Assembly: GCA_025360385.1 (NCBI GenBank)
Contig: JANYCG010000080.1
Coordinates: forward strand, 1-35,087
Length of the DNA stretch: 35,087 nt
DNA from: Burkholderiales bacterium
GTDB taxonomy: Bacteria; Pseudomonadota; Gammaproteobacteria; Burkholderiales; Burkholderiaceae_C
Direction of reading: 5' to 3'
Shown: in pieces, positions 1 through 7,461 of the stretch
Numbering within the stretch: position 1 is the stretch's first letter
How the letters are laid out: each line of letters opens with the position of its first letter
Notes under the pieces: model-generated
The model's input: the letters and a program-made list of their open reading frames with translations, nothing else
Database searches by the model: none
Told to the model about the DNA's origin: nothing
Position numbers and translations under genes: made by a program

Positions 1-1464
1 CGCCGCCAGCACCAGCAGGTCGGCGCTGGCCAAGGCTTTGCCAGCCGGGCCTGCCAGCACCCAACGGTCGGCGTGGCGGCGAATGTGTTCAACCACGGCT
101 TCGCTTAGCTGCGTCACGCCTGGCGTGGCCAACCACGCGGCAAGCAAGGCCTGGGGTTTGACCCAGCCGCCACGCACATGCCAAATCGCGGCGCCAGCAC
201 CGTGTGGCGTCGAGTGCGACCAATCCTGCGCGGGCCCCGGCGGGATGGCGGGCGCTCGGGAGTCGACGTCAAGCCAGCGCTCCAACACGCCGGTGGCAGC
301 CCAATCCTGGCCCTCCTTCACGTTGTGGTGCTGAAGGCTTCGCAGTGCCTGCAGCGTCATGCGCAAACCTGAACGCAGCAGCCGTGAGCGCGGGTTGTCG
401 TCGTGGGAGACTTGTGGCGCAAAAAGACCAATGGGCAGGCCTGCGGCGCCCTCGGTTAAATTCGCGCTCAGAACCGTCACCCGCCAGCCGCGCCGGGCCA
501 GTGCCGCCGCGATGCTGGCACCCGCCAAACCTGCGCCCACCACCACACAATCGCCCGGCGTCTGGATCGGTGTCAGCCGGGTTGGGCCATGGGCTTTGCG
601 TGTGAGCCGGGTTGGCCAGAACGGTGCGTAGTGGCCTTGCCAGATGCCATGCATACGACTGGGCTTGTCACGTGGATTCAATGGCGTCTTCAATCCGTGG
701 GGGGCCAGCCACGTCATCAAGTCGGCGTTGCCAGCCGTGCCCACCACGGCGCAACCGTGGTGGCACAGTGGGTTCAAGGCATTCAAGGTCCAGCGATCCC
801 AGCCCTGTACCGGCGATTTAAAAAGTGTCGACGAAGCAGCGTCTGGTCGCCCGTTTGTCGGGGGAGGCGGATCAAACGAGCCAGGCGGGGCAATCAGTTT
901 TTGCGCGCGCCACGCTGGGCCACTCAAAACCAGGCTGTCCGCTTGAAATTGCTGGGCGAGCAACATTGCCTTGAGGCCACCCACGCACACCGTCAATTGA
1001 ACCTGGCCGCCATCAAATTGAAGCCTGTGAAAGCCCGGCGTCAGGCCCCAACACTGGCGCGTCAGCGTTTGCGCCAACACCTGGTAGCCGCGATGGCCTT
1101 GCAGTTCATTCGCCATGCAGCCGACCTGGGGTGGCTGCGCGCAGATTAAAACGTAGTGCAGGCAGGATTTGGACTTGACAGAATCCGCACTGTTTTGAAA
1201 TTGTTTGCGCCACACCATCCAGCAAGCCAGAAACGGCAACAACTGGGAAGAATTGCCGATGCTTTGGGCGTTTATGTCTAAAACTGCCGAGGAATGGGCA
1301 TAGGGTGCTACGTTTTTTGATGCTTCGGCCGCCAACGGGATGTCTGTAAATCCAAGCTCCAGCACTCGCCAAGCGCCTGCGCCAGCGCCTTCAGCAATGC
1401 CTCGGCTTGCCGCCAGCGCCCGCATCATGGTGCGGGCTTGAGCCAGCGTCATGGTCTGTGGCAT
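1..1464 (-). CDS. mnmC: MnmC-like tRNA modification protein, partial (FAD-dependent oxidoreductase half intact, methyltransferase half degenerate)
   Basis: An open minus-strand frame runs from an ATG at 1464 off the left edge (488 codons visible). An in-frame TAG at 1480-1482 limits the start. Residues 307-315 read VVVGAGLAG, the Rossmann FAD-binding loop of the MnmC oxidoreductase domain, followed by family-like text (SGLRMTLQAL, EGQDWAATGVLE). In MnmC this domain removes the carboxymethyl group from cmnm5(s2)U34 of tRNA, and an N-terminal methyltransferase domain then makes mnm5(s2)U. The N-terminal 300 residues align only in part: LTPGFHRLQFDGGQVQLTVC (141-160) is typical. The glycine-rich SAM loop (family GFGLGLNF) is replaced around residues 62-86, and the family's YLDGF motif reads LVLSGPAW (178-185), so the acidic residue is a serine. 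The oxidoreductase half looks functional and the methyltransferase half looks dead. The gene lies 137 bp downstream of yggX on the same strand. Confidence 0.8.
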   Translation of the reverse strand, partial: MPQTMTLAQARTMMRALAASRGIAEGAGAGAWRVLELGFTDIPLAAEASKNVAPYAHSSAVLDINAQSIGNSSQLLPFLACWMVWRKQFQNSADSVKSKSCLHYVLICAQPPQVGCMANELQGHRGYQVLAQTLTRQCWGLTPGFHRLQFDGGQVQLTVCVGGLKAMLLAQQFQADSLVLSGPAWRAQKLIAPPGSFDPPPPTNGRPDAASSTLFKSPVQGWDRWTLNALNPLCHHGCAVVGTAGNADLMTWLAPHGLKTPLNPRDKPSRMHGIWQGHYAPFWPTRLTRKAHGPTRLTPIQTPGDCVVVGAGLAGASIAAALARRGWRVTVLSANLTEGAAGLPIGLFAPQVSHDDNPRSRLLRSGLRMTLQALRSLQHHNVKEGQDWAATGVLERWLDVDSRAPAIPPGPAQDWSHSTPHGAGAAIWHVRGGWVKPQALLAAWLATPGVTQLSEAVVEHIRRHADRWVLAGPAGKALASADLLVLAA

Positions 1465-1601
1465 CGCCCGTGCCTGTGCCTAGGCCAGCTTCATGACCGA
1501 CGTCCCGGCCAGATCAGGCAAGCCGCATCCCTCTAACTTCCCTGTTGATCGACGCGCAAAATACCTCAAGGCATCAAAGTTTGTACGTTCGCGTCAACCG
1601 G

Positions 1602-1874
1602 TCAGGGTGACGGCGGCACATAACCTTGCGCCGCATCTGCGCCGCCGCCGAAAAAGTGGGCTTCCATTTGGCGTGCCAAGTACTGGCGGGCGCGGGCGTC
1701 GGCCAGGTTCAAGCGGTTTTCATTGACCAGCATGGTCTGGTGTTTGAGCCAGGCGGCCCAGGCCTCTTTACTCACGCTTTGCCAGATGCGTTTGCCCAGT
1801 TCGCCAGGGTAGGGCGCAAAATCCAGGCCTTCGGCCTCTTTGCCAAGTTTGATGCAGGTAACGGTGCGTGCCAT
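1602..1874 (-). CDS. yggX: Fe(2+)-trafficking / oxidative damage protection protein YggX
   Basis: This is a 90-residue protein of the YggX family, a small cytoplasmic protein implicated in iron handling and in protecting iron-sulfur enzymes from oxidative damage. The start [20 protein letters not shown] matches the family pattern, including the conserved Cys7 and the AEGLDF segment. It continues with YPGELGKRI and [18 protein letters not shown], all close to E. coli YggX, and ends in GYVPPSP. The frame is open 21 codons further upstream, but that text has no family similarity, so the ATG at 1874 is chosen. It is divergent from the small cysteine protein gene at 2105. The length matches the family (about 90 residues). 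Confidence 0.95.
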   Translation of the reverse strand: MARTVTCIKLGKEAEGLDFAPYPGELGKRIWQSVSKEAWAAWLKHQTMLVNENRLNLADARARQYLARQMEAHFFGGGADAAQGYVPPSP

Positions 1875-2104
1875 GAGTGCCTTAAGTCGGTGGGTTCGCT
1901 GGGAACGGGTGGCGGGATTGTCGTTGCAAAGTGTCAAACTATCAGGCGACGCTCATCTCAGCATTCGTCGCATACAAGTTCGCTTTTTACGATGAATTGA
2001 AGCCGCCATTGTCGCGTCTGCGCAGGGCTTTTCAGGGGATGTCATATTCGTCATACCAATCCGCGATAAAATAGGGCTTAGCCAACTCTCTGAAAGTCGT
2101 GTCA

Positions 2105-2353
2105 ATGTCAAGAGCTGAAGCCAAAACCGCCGTTCTGCCAGACGGTCTGCGTTACAAATCCAAAGTGTCGGGTTCCCCATTTGCCGCGGCCGCCTCTTTT
2201 GGCGGTGCCACCATGTCGTGTTTCATGTGCGGCAAACACCGTGCGCGTTCGCTCATGGGCACGCGCAAAGTGTTGGGCAAGGCCCAAGCCGTCTGCGCGC
2301 CGTCCTGCAAAGAGCTTGACGCGCAACTGGCGCAGCCGGCTGTTCACGCCTAA
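2105..2353 (+). CDS. Small conserved-looking four-cysteine protein, function unknown
   Basis: An 82-residue frame starts at ATG 2105; a GTG at 2099 in the same frame is an alternative. I do not recognise a named family. The C-terminal half has cysteines in the pattern C-x2-C-x21-C-x3-C (CFMCG near residues 38-42, then CAPSC), interspersed with basic residues (GKHRARSLMGTRKVLGKAQA). This arrangement suggests a small zinc-binding fold, possibly nucleic-acid binding. The N-terminal half is Ala/Gly/Ser rich and probably flexible. A long reading frame exists on the opposite strand over the same bases, but the cysteine pattern favours the plus strand. A two-tier inverted repeat begins at its stop codon. 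Confidence 0.6.
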   Translation: MSRAEAKTAVLPDGLRYKSKVSGSPFAAAASFGGATMSCFMCGKHRARSLMGTRKVLGKAQAVCAPSCKELDAQLAQPAVHA

Positions 2354-2400
2354 CTTTCATGCATTTTTGGGGCGAAAGCACCCCTAGGTAGGCAAGTTAG
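2350..2400 (+). terminator. Two-tier inverted repeat at the end of the small cysteine gene
   Basis: CTAACTT (2350-2356) pairs perfectly with AAGTTAG (2394-2400). Inside that arm pair, GGGG (2369-2372) pairs with CCCC (2381-2384). A weak T-rich stretch (TTATTT) follows. It may act as a transcript end or 3' stabiliser, but it lacks a proper U-tract, so terminator function is an inference. Confidence 0.3.
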
Positions 2401-2420
2401 TTATTTCACGCCAGTGCCCG

Positions 2421-2709
2421 CTGAATAAAAACGAAGGCTTTCGAGCCGGGTTGAAGGTGCGCATTCTGGACGCGCGTCGGCCTGAACCGCAAAACCCGCA
2501 GTTTTCTGAACCTGGCGATGTTGGCCGGCATGAACCGCCCGAATGAGCTGAAATTGCACATTCGAGGCGCGATCAACAATGGCGTCACGCGCGATGGGAT
2601 GAAAGAAGTTTTTCTGCAAGTGGCTGTGTCCTGTGGTGCGCCGGCCGGGCTGGATGCCTTCAAAGTTGCCAAGCAGGTGTTTGCGAAAGACGACGCGGCG
2701 AGAAGCTGA
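2421..2709 (+). pseudogene. Remnant of a carboxymuconolactone decarboxylase (PcaC-like) gene
   Basis: The 3' part (from about 2461 to the stop at 2709) reads as the conserved C-terminal half of the carboxymuconolactone decarboxylase family: WTRVGLNRKTRSFLNLAMLA, then NRPNELKLHIRGAINNGVT and VSCGAPAGLDAFKVAKQVFA. Intact members are about 120-130 residues and start with a segment like GLKVRREVLGDA. That N-terminal piece is visible in a different frame at 2421-2465 (NEGFRAGLKVRILDA). Between the two pieces roughly 40 codons are missing and the frame changes. An in-frame TGA at 2452 blocks reading into the 3' part from upstream, and there is no convincing start. A short product could start from an ATG at 2518, but it would lack half the fold. 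I call it a deleted, frameshifted pseudogene. Confidence 0.7.
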
Positions 2710-3006
2710 GCGGCTTTGTTTGAGCCGGCTACAAATTTGTCGACGACCCCAGGTGCCGGCTGCGCTGGTTGCCGACCGCGTCAACGGTTCTTCCGGCCAA
2801 TTTGCCACACAGGTGTGGCTGTCCCTTGCAAGCGACAGATGTTTTGATTTTTGTCAACGTATGCGCTGTGGGAAATGGTGCGATTGGACTTGCCTTCAGT
2901 AGCATCAGCCCCGGGAGGCGCGGCCACAGGCAGGGCCAAACCAAGGCCCCAGCAGCCGAGCTAAACAACCAAACAAGCTAAGTACTCAATTTTTAAATAG
3001 TTTGAG

Positions 3007-3059
3007 ATTTAAGGGTTTGGCCTTAAATTAAAACAAATGGCATTTGGGCTTCTCCCAAA
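3007..3059. repeat. Two adjacent perfect hairpins upstream of fpr
   Basis: ATTTAAGG (3007-3014) and CCTTAAAT (3021-3028) form an 8-bp stem with a 6-base loop. TTTGGG (3043-3048) and CCCAAA (3054-3059) form a 6-bp stem with a 5-base loop. They lie 64 bp or more before the fpr start, in the most AT-rich part of the gap. The role is unknown; they could be transcript-end structures or protein sites. Confidence 0.5.
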
Positions 3060-3066
3060 CCCGCTG

Positions 3067-3086
3067 ATACCCACTCATACCCACTC
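3067..3086. repeat. 10-bp perfect direct repeat upstream of fpr
   Basis: ATACCCACTC occurs twice back to back (3067-3076 and 3077-3086), ending 36 bp before the fpr ATG. A tandem pair at one helical turn spacing could be an activator site, but nothing in the sequence proves this. Confidence 0.4.
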
Positions 3087-3122
3087 AATTCTCTCCGATA
3101 ACCCTCTGCTATTGACATCGAC

Positions 3123-3908
3123 ATGAGCGCCTTTCACGAAGCCCAGGTTTTGAGCGTCCACCATTGGACTGACAAGTTGTTCAGTTTCACCACCACCCGT
3201 GACCCGTCCTTGCGGTTTTCCAACGGGCACTTCACCATGATTGGCTTGAAGTCTGCCGATCCCGAGAGCAAAAAGCCGTTGTTGCGCGCTTACAGCATCG
3301 CCAGCGCCAATTACGAAGAGAACCTGGAGTTTTTAAGCATCAAGGTGCCCGACGGCCCGCTGACCAGCCGCCTGCAACACATTCAACCGGGCGACACCGT
3401 CATCGTAGGGCGCAAACCGACCGGCACGCTGCTGATTGACTACCTGCTGCCTGGCAAACGCCTGTATTTGCTCTCCACCGGCACCGGCCTTGCGCCCTTC
3501 ATGAGCATCGTGCGCGACCCGGCCACCTATGAGAAATTTGAGCGCGTCATCCTGGTCCATGGCGTGCGCGAGGTCGATGAACTGGCCTACCGCGAGTACC
3601 TGACCGAGCACCTGCCGGCCCACGAGTTTCTGGGTGACACCGTGGCCAAACAACTCAGTTATTACCCCACAGTGACGCGGGAAGACTTTGTCAACCGGGG
3701 CCGCGTGACCGAGCTGTTGGACAATGGCAAACTGCATGACGACCTGAATCTGCCGGCGCTCAGCCCGGTGGACGACCGCGTCATGATCTGTGGCAGTCCC
3801 GGCATGTTGAAGGATCTCAAAGGCATGATGGAGGCGCGGGGTTTTCATGAAGGCAACACCTCGACGCCCGGTCATTTTGTCATCGAGCGGGCGTTTGCCG
3901 AGCAATAG
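3123..3908 (+). CDS. fpr: Ferredoxin/flavodoxin-NADP(+) reductase
   Basis: A 261-residue FAD-containing reductase that moves electrons between NADPH and ferredoxin or flavodoxin in the cytoplasm, supporting iron-sulfur assembly and oxidative-stress responses. Seen in the sequence: the FAD-binding RAYSIAS motif near residue 55, the NADP-binding STGTGLAPFMS near residue 119, ICGSPGM near residue 222, and the C-terminal FVIERAFAEQ expected of the bacterial FPR subclass. The length matches the family. The ATG at 3123 fits the family N-terminus (AFHEAQVLSVHHWTDKLFSF), although no clear Shine-Dalgarno precedes it. dsbB follows 73 bp downstream on the same strand. Upstream hairpins and a direct repeat may be regulatory. 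Confidence 0.95.
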   Translation: MSAFHEAQVLSVHHWTDKLFSFTTTRDPSLRFSNGHFTMIGLKSADPESKKPLLRAYSIASANYEENLEFLSIKVPDGPLTSRLQHIQPGDTVIVGRKPTGTLLIDYLLPGKRLYLLSTGTGLAPFMSIVRDPATYEKFERVILVHGVREVDELAYREYLTEHLPAHEFLGDTVAKQLSYYPTVTREDFVNRGRVTELLDNGKLHDDLNLPALSPVDDRVMICGSPGMLKDLKGMMEARGFHEGNTSTPGHFVIERAFAEQ

Positions 3909-3981
3909 TTGCAGGAACCATTTGCGCTGCGCGCAACCCAAAGCACAAAGATTTGCAATTTCACATGAAGGAACCCTTGTT

Positions 3982-4503
3982 TTGGATGCTTTGACCGCTT
4001 TTTTGCTTGACCTGTTAGAGCACCCAAGGCGTGTGTTCACGCTCGTGGCGCTGGCCTGCGTGGGCATGCTGGCCTATGGCCTGTACCTGCAACACGTGAC
4101 TGGGCTCGAACCTTGCCCGATGTGCGTCGTGCAGCGTTATGCTCTTGTTTTAGTAGCTAGCTTTTCAGCATTGGCAGGGACAAACGACATCAAAGGCCTG
4201 CAATACACTGGCGCAGGCCTGTTTGGCGCATTTGCCGCAGGCGGCGCATTTGTGGCGGCCCGACAAAGTTTTTTGCAGTGGTATCCGCCGGAAGTGGTTT
4301 CGTGCGGTCGCGATTTTTACGGCATGGTCGAAAACTTTCCCCTGCAACGCGCCATCCCGATGATCTTTAAAGGCAGCGGCGATTGCAGCAAGGTGGACTG
4401 GACGTTTCTGGGCGGCTCCATCGCCAACTGGTCATTCTTGTGTTTTTGTGGATTCGCCCTCGTGGCCTTGGCCTTGATCTGGCGGCTGAAGCGAGCCCGT
4501 TAA
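3982..4503 (+). CDS. dsbB: Disulfide bond formation protein DsbB
   Basis: DsbB is an inner-membrane quinone reductase that reoxidises DsbA, driving disulfide formation in the periplasm. With a TTG start at 3982 it has 173 residues, the usual length. An AAGGA about ten bases upstream supports this start. The frame is open back to 3847, but that would overlap fpr with non-DsbB-like sequence. The four catalytic cysteines are visible: EPCPMC (Cys45 and Cys48) in the first periplasmic loop, then Cys108 (VVSCG) and Cys135 (GDCSKVDW) in the second. Four hydrophobic segments surround them. Residues 55-62 (LVLVASFS) are encoded by an AT-rich patch related to repeats elsewhere in the window. Confidence 0.93.
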   Translation: MDALTAFLLDLLEHPRRVFTLVALACVGMLAYGLYLQHVTGLEPCPMCVVQRYALVLVASFSALAGTNDIKGLQYTGAGLFGAFAAGGAFVAARQSFLQWYPPEVVSCGRDFYGMVENFPLQRAIPMIFKGSGDCSKVDWTFLGGSIANWSFLCFCGFALVALALIWRLKRAR

Positions 4504-4533
4504 AGCGCAGAATAAGCTGCGGAATAAGCCTGC

Positions 4534-4893
4534 TCAATAACGCGCAGCCATCAAGCGCCCTATTGGGGCCGGTTGAGGCAAGAGGCCCAAGCTGGTAAAC
4601 GCCCGTGGCCTGACAGCTTCGCCGCTATCGACCGCAACTGCCAAACGCGAGGCTTCGAGCGCGTAAACAATAGTTTGGCGGGTATTGCGGGTGGTCAGGC
4701 GCTCACCGGCTTGCAGCACCACGTCGCGTTGTTCACCGTACAGCGTGATCCACAGGCTGCCTTGTAAGCATGAGATGCTTATTTCAGGCGCGTGGGGCGC
4801 ATGGAAAATCTGTTTGGGCTGAAGCGTGACGGCATATTCCTGGCCGTCGGCATGGTCAAAACACAGGCTGGCGCTTTTTGCAGTGGCATTCAT
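4534..4893 (-). CDS. DUF2917 domain protein, function unknown
   Basis: This 119-residue protein has the cupin-like DUF2917 pattern: a glutamine-rich lead-in, ISCLQGSLWITLYGEQRDVV (about residues 40-59), then LQAGERLTTRNTRQTIVYAL. The family is common in Burkholderiales and has no established function that I know of; a small beta-barrel with a ligand or protein-binding role is plausible. The ATG at 4893 is preceded by AAAGGA at suitable distance, so it is preferred over the upstream in-frame start at 4959. It is transcribed divergently from a LysR-type regulator gene, which suggests that the regulator controls it. Confidence 0.8.
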   Translation of the reverse strand: MNATAKSASLCFDHADGQEYAVTLQPKQIFHAPHAPEISISCLQGSLWITLYGEQRDVVLQAGERLTTRNTRQTIVYALEASRLAVAVDSGEAVRPRAFTSLGLLPQPAPIGRLMAARY

Positions 4894-4928
4894 ATTGATT
4901 CCTTTGAACTTGGGTCGATAAAAATAAG

Positions 4929-4982
4929 CATTCGTCACAGGAATGAATATACTTAGCAAGTGCTGCCATTACAAACGGTAAT
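4929..4982. promoter_or_regulatory. Candidate LysR-type operator sites between DUF2917 and lysR genes
   Basis: In the 103-bp divergent spacer, ATTAC-N5-GTAAT (4968-4982) is a perfect inverted repeat that fits the T-N11-A core favoured by LysR-type regulators. A second inverted repeat, CATTC-N7-GAATG, lies at 4929-4945, closer to the DUF2917 gene. The paired arrangement resembles recognition and activation sites of an autoregulated LysR pair. This is an inference from symmetry and position. Confidence 0.5.
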
Positions 4983-4996
4983 TTGGAATACGTTGC

Positions 4997-6052
4997 ATGC
5001 AAAAACGGAATGTGAAAACAGTTGAATCTTCGGTTGTACCGCAGGCCAGCTCGACGGATGCTGGCAGTTTGCCCAACCCTGGCGCCATCGGCTTGCTCGC
5101 AGAACCCATTGCCCGGCACGATTTGCCGCGCCTGGACTTGTTGCGCAGTTTTGAAGCCGTGGCGCGGCGCTTGAGCATCACCCAGGCGGCCGAGGAACTG
5201 GCTTTGACGCAATCGGCCGTGAGTCGGCAAATCCAGCAAATGGAGGTTGATTTGGGCCTGCCGCTGTTTTTGCGCCATCACCGCGTGATCGAACTGACTC
5301 AAGCCGGGCACATTCTGCATCGCGCTGTTGCCGATAGCCTGGTGCGACTGAGCGACGCCACGCGGTCCATTCGCGCGGGTAGTCGCACGCGCCAGGTGGC
5401 CGTCACCACGACGCCGGGGTTTGCGTCCTTGTGGCTGATTCCCCGTTTGGCACGTTTTACGGCCGGCCATACTCAGTTGGACGTGCGCGTGTCGGCTACG
5501 CTTGAGAAGCAGGATATTGAGCGCCACGGCTTCGATGTGGCAGTTCGTTACGGCCCTCTCAAAACCGGAATTGGGAACCTGTTGATTGCCGAGCACGTCG
5601 CCGTGGTGTGTGCGCCAGCGCTATTGGAGAACCCGCTGCGCCCTTTGAAAACCCCTGCAGACCTGTTTGGCCAGCGCCTGTTGTCGTTTGACCCGGCCCA
5701 TGGCCTGGATTTGTCGTCAGACTGGCAACCCTGGCTCAAGCTCATGGGCTTACCCGACTTACTGGGGCAGGCGCGCAGCCAAAACACCCTGCATTTCACC
5801 CAGTACGCTGACGCCGTCACCGCCGCAGTGGCAGGGCAGGGTGTGGCGCTGGGACGGCTTGCCTTGATCGAAGATTTGTTGCGCGACAAACGCCTGGTGG
5901 TGCCGTTCAACGCGTCGGTTGCGTCCGCTTTCGGCTTTTTTGTATTGCTGTCCCGAAGTGGCCAGAACAATCCGGATGCGCTCGATTTTGTCGCGTGGCT
6001 GCGGTCTGAGGCCGCTTTGCGCCCGGCCAGCGAACTTACCCCAGTTTTTTAA
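4997..6052 (+). CDS. LysR-type transcriptional regulator (GcvA-like)
   Basis: A 351-residue LysR-family DNA-binding regulator. The winged helix-turn-helix lies at about residues 45-102 (LRSFEAVARRLSITQAAEEL, then TQSAVSRQIQQMEVDLGLPL). A substrate-binding effector domain follows (VAVTTTPGFASLWLIPRLA and so on). The order and wording resemble the GcvA subgroup. The protein has about 42 extra residues before the helix-turn-helix compared with a typical member of about 300, so a later start cannot be excluded. The ATG at 4997 has a GGA about nine bases upstream. It is divergent from the DUF2917 gene, the likely target, and its 3' end overlaps the argA 3' end by 17 bp (convergent). Confidence 0.9.
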   Translation: MQKRNVKTVESSVVPQASSTDAGSLPNPGAIGLLAEPIARHDLPRLDLLRSFEAVARRLSITQAAEELALTQSAVSRQIQQMEVDLGLPLFLRHHRVIELTQAGHILHRAVADSLVRLSDATRSIRAGSRTRQVAVTTTPGFASLWLIPRLARFTAGHTQLDVRVSATLEKQDIERHGFDVAVRYGPLKTGIGNLLIAEHVAVVCAPALLENPLRPLKTPADLFGQRLLSFDPAHGLDLSSDWQPWLKLMGLPDLLGQARSQNTLHFTQYADAVTAAVAGQGVALGRLALIEDLLRDKRLVVPFNASVASAFGFFVLLSRSGQNNPDALDFVAWLRSEAALRPASELTPVF

Positions 6053-7385
6053 CCAGCACCTGGCTCTTTCGGTCCCAGTTGTATTTGCGTTTGCGGGCGT
6101 CGGGCAGCCAGTCGGGGTCAACCTGCACAAAACCACGCTTGATGAACCAGTGCATGGTGCGGGTGGTCAGTACAAAAATGCTGTCCAGGCCGCCCGCGCG
6201 GGCGCGGTGCTCTATACGCTTGAGCACCCGTTCACCGTCGCCCTGGCCCTGTACGGCGGGGGAGACGGTGAGTGCGGCCATTTCGCCGGTTTTTGCCTCG
6301 GGGTAGGGGTAGAGCGCCGCGCAGGCGAAGATAACGCCGTCGTGCTCTATCAAGGTGTAATTGCCGGCATCGCGTTCAATCTCGGTACGGCTGCGTTTAA
6401 CCAGGGTGCCATCGTTTTCAAACGGTTCAATCAGGTGCAGGATTCCGCCCACGTCGTCCGGTGTGGCCTCGCGCATGGACTCGAGTTTTTCGTCGATCAC
6501 CATGGTGCCGATGCCATCGTGTACGTAAATCTCCAGCAGTAAGGCACCGTCAACTGCAAATGGCAGGATGTGGCTGCGTTCCACGCCGGCTTTGCAGGCC
6601 TTGACGCAGTGCTGCAAATAAAATCCGGTGTCGGCGGGATGCCGGGCGTTGGGCAAGGCGGCCAGCAGCTTTTCTGCCGCCAGCAGGGGCAGTTCTGTAT
6701 CGATGGGGTTGTCCTCACCGGCAGGCTGGGTCGGGTCCGCCAAAATGCCTGGAACTTCGGTCAGAAAAATCAGTTTGTCAGCCTGCAGTGCGATGGCGAC
6801 TGAGGTGGCCAGTTCTTCCATGGTCAGGTTGAAGGCCTCGCCAGTGGGAGAGAAACCAAAGGGCGACAGCAGCACCATGGCGCCTGACTCCAGCGTACGC
6901 GTGATGCCGGGTGCGTCCACCTTGCGCACCACGCCTGAGTGCAGAAAATCCACGCCATCCACAATGCCAACCGGCCGCGCAGTGATGAAGTTGCCCGAGA
7001 TCACCCGCACCGTTGAATCCGCCATGGGGGTGTTGGGCAGGCCCTGGCTGAAAGCCGCTTCAATTTCATAACGCAACTGGCCTGCCGCCTCTTGCGCACA
7101 GTCCAGCGCCACTTCGTCGGTGATGCGGATGCCGTGTGAATATTTTGGTGCGTGCCCTTTGGCTTTGAGCTGCTCGTTCACCTGTGGCCTGAAACCATGC
7201 ACCAACACAATTTTCACACCCATGCTCTGGATCATGGCCAGGTCTTGCGCCAGCACATGCAGTTTGCCCGCCGCAATGGCCTCGCCCGCAATGCCCACCA
7301 CGAATGTTTGGTGGCGAAATTTGTGGATGTAGGGCGCGACAGAACGGAACCAGGGCACGAAGGTGAAATTGAAAACAGAGGACAT
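6036..7385 (-). CDS. argA: Amino-acid N-acetyltransferase (N-acetylglutamate synthase)
   Basis: ArgA acetylates glutamate with acetyl-CoA, the first step of arginine synthesis. The 449-residue protein has an amino-acid-kinase-like domain (about residues 1-290; GIAGEAIAAGKLHVLAQDLA, VLVHGFRPQVNE, SPFGFSPTGEAFNLTMEELA) that normally carries the arginine feedback site. A C-terminal GNAT domain (about 300-449) shows the acetyl-CoA loop QGQGDG within LTVSPAVQGQGDGERVLKRI. The ATG at 7385 begins the family-like text (SSVFNFTFVPWFRSVAPYIH). An upstream ATG at 7409 in frame is less likely. It is divergent from hrpA with a short spacer. Confidence 0.95.
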   Translation of the reverse strand: MSSVFNFTFVPWFRSVAPYIHKFRHQTFVVGIAGEAIAAGKLHVLAQDLAMIQSMGVKIVLVHGFRPQVNEQLKAKGHAPKYSHGIRITDEVALDCAQEAAGQLRYEIEAAFSQGLPNTPMADSTVRVISGNFITARPVGIVDGVDFLHSGVVRKVDAPGITRTLESGAMVLLSPFGFSPTGEAFNLTMEELATSVAIALQADKLIFLTEVPGILADPTQPAGEDNPIDTELPLLAAEKLLAALPNARHPADTGFYLQHCVKACKAGVERSHILPFAVDGALLLEIYVHDGIGTMVIDEKLESMREATPDDVGGILHLIEPFENDGTLVKRSRTEIERDAGNYTLIEHDGVIFACAALYPYPEAKTGEMAALTVSPAVQGQGDGERVLKRIEHRARAGGLDSIFVLTTRTMHWFIKRGFVQVDPDWLPDARKRKYNWDRKSQVLVKKLG

Positions 7386-7461
7386 GCTAGGTTGGGTCAG
7401 TAGGGGCAAAGGGCAGGCGTGAGGGCTGGGATAATCCCCAATTCTCTACGAAGTTGCCGCC

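Larger units (their letters stand above)
2710..3122. other. Gene-free stretch between the pcaC remnant and fpr
   Basis: About 410 bp hold no reading frame with recognisable protein character. Short frames on both strands have no family similarity that I can see. The second half (about 2985-3060) turns sharply AT-rich and contains two adjacent perfect hairpins and a direct repeat, annotated separately. The first half may be further decayed sequence belonging to the pcaC neighbourhood. A patch near 2996-3010 (AATAGTTTGAG) resembles the AT-rich repeat at 18490 and 25711, but only partly. Confidence 0.5.

Noticed and set aside
2729-2981. Overlapping short frames on both strands after the pcaC remnant
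   Set aside because: Neither shows conserved motifs, a ribosome site or normal codon usage; chance open frames are common in GC-rich DNA.
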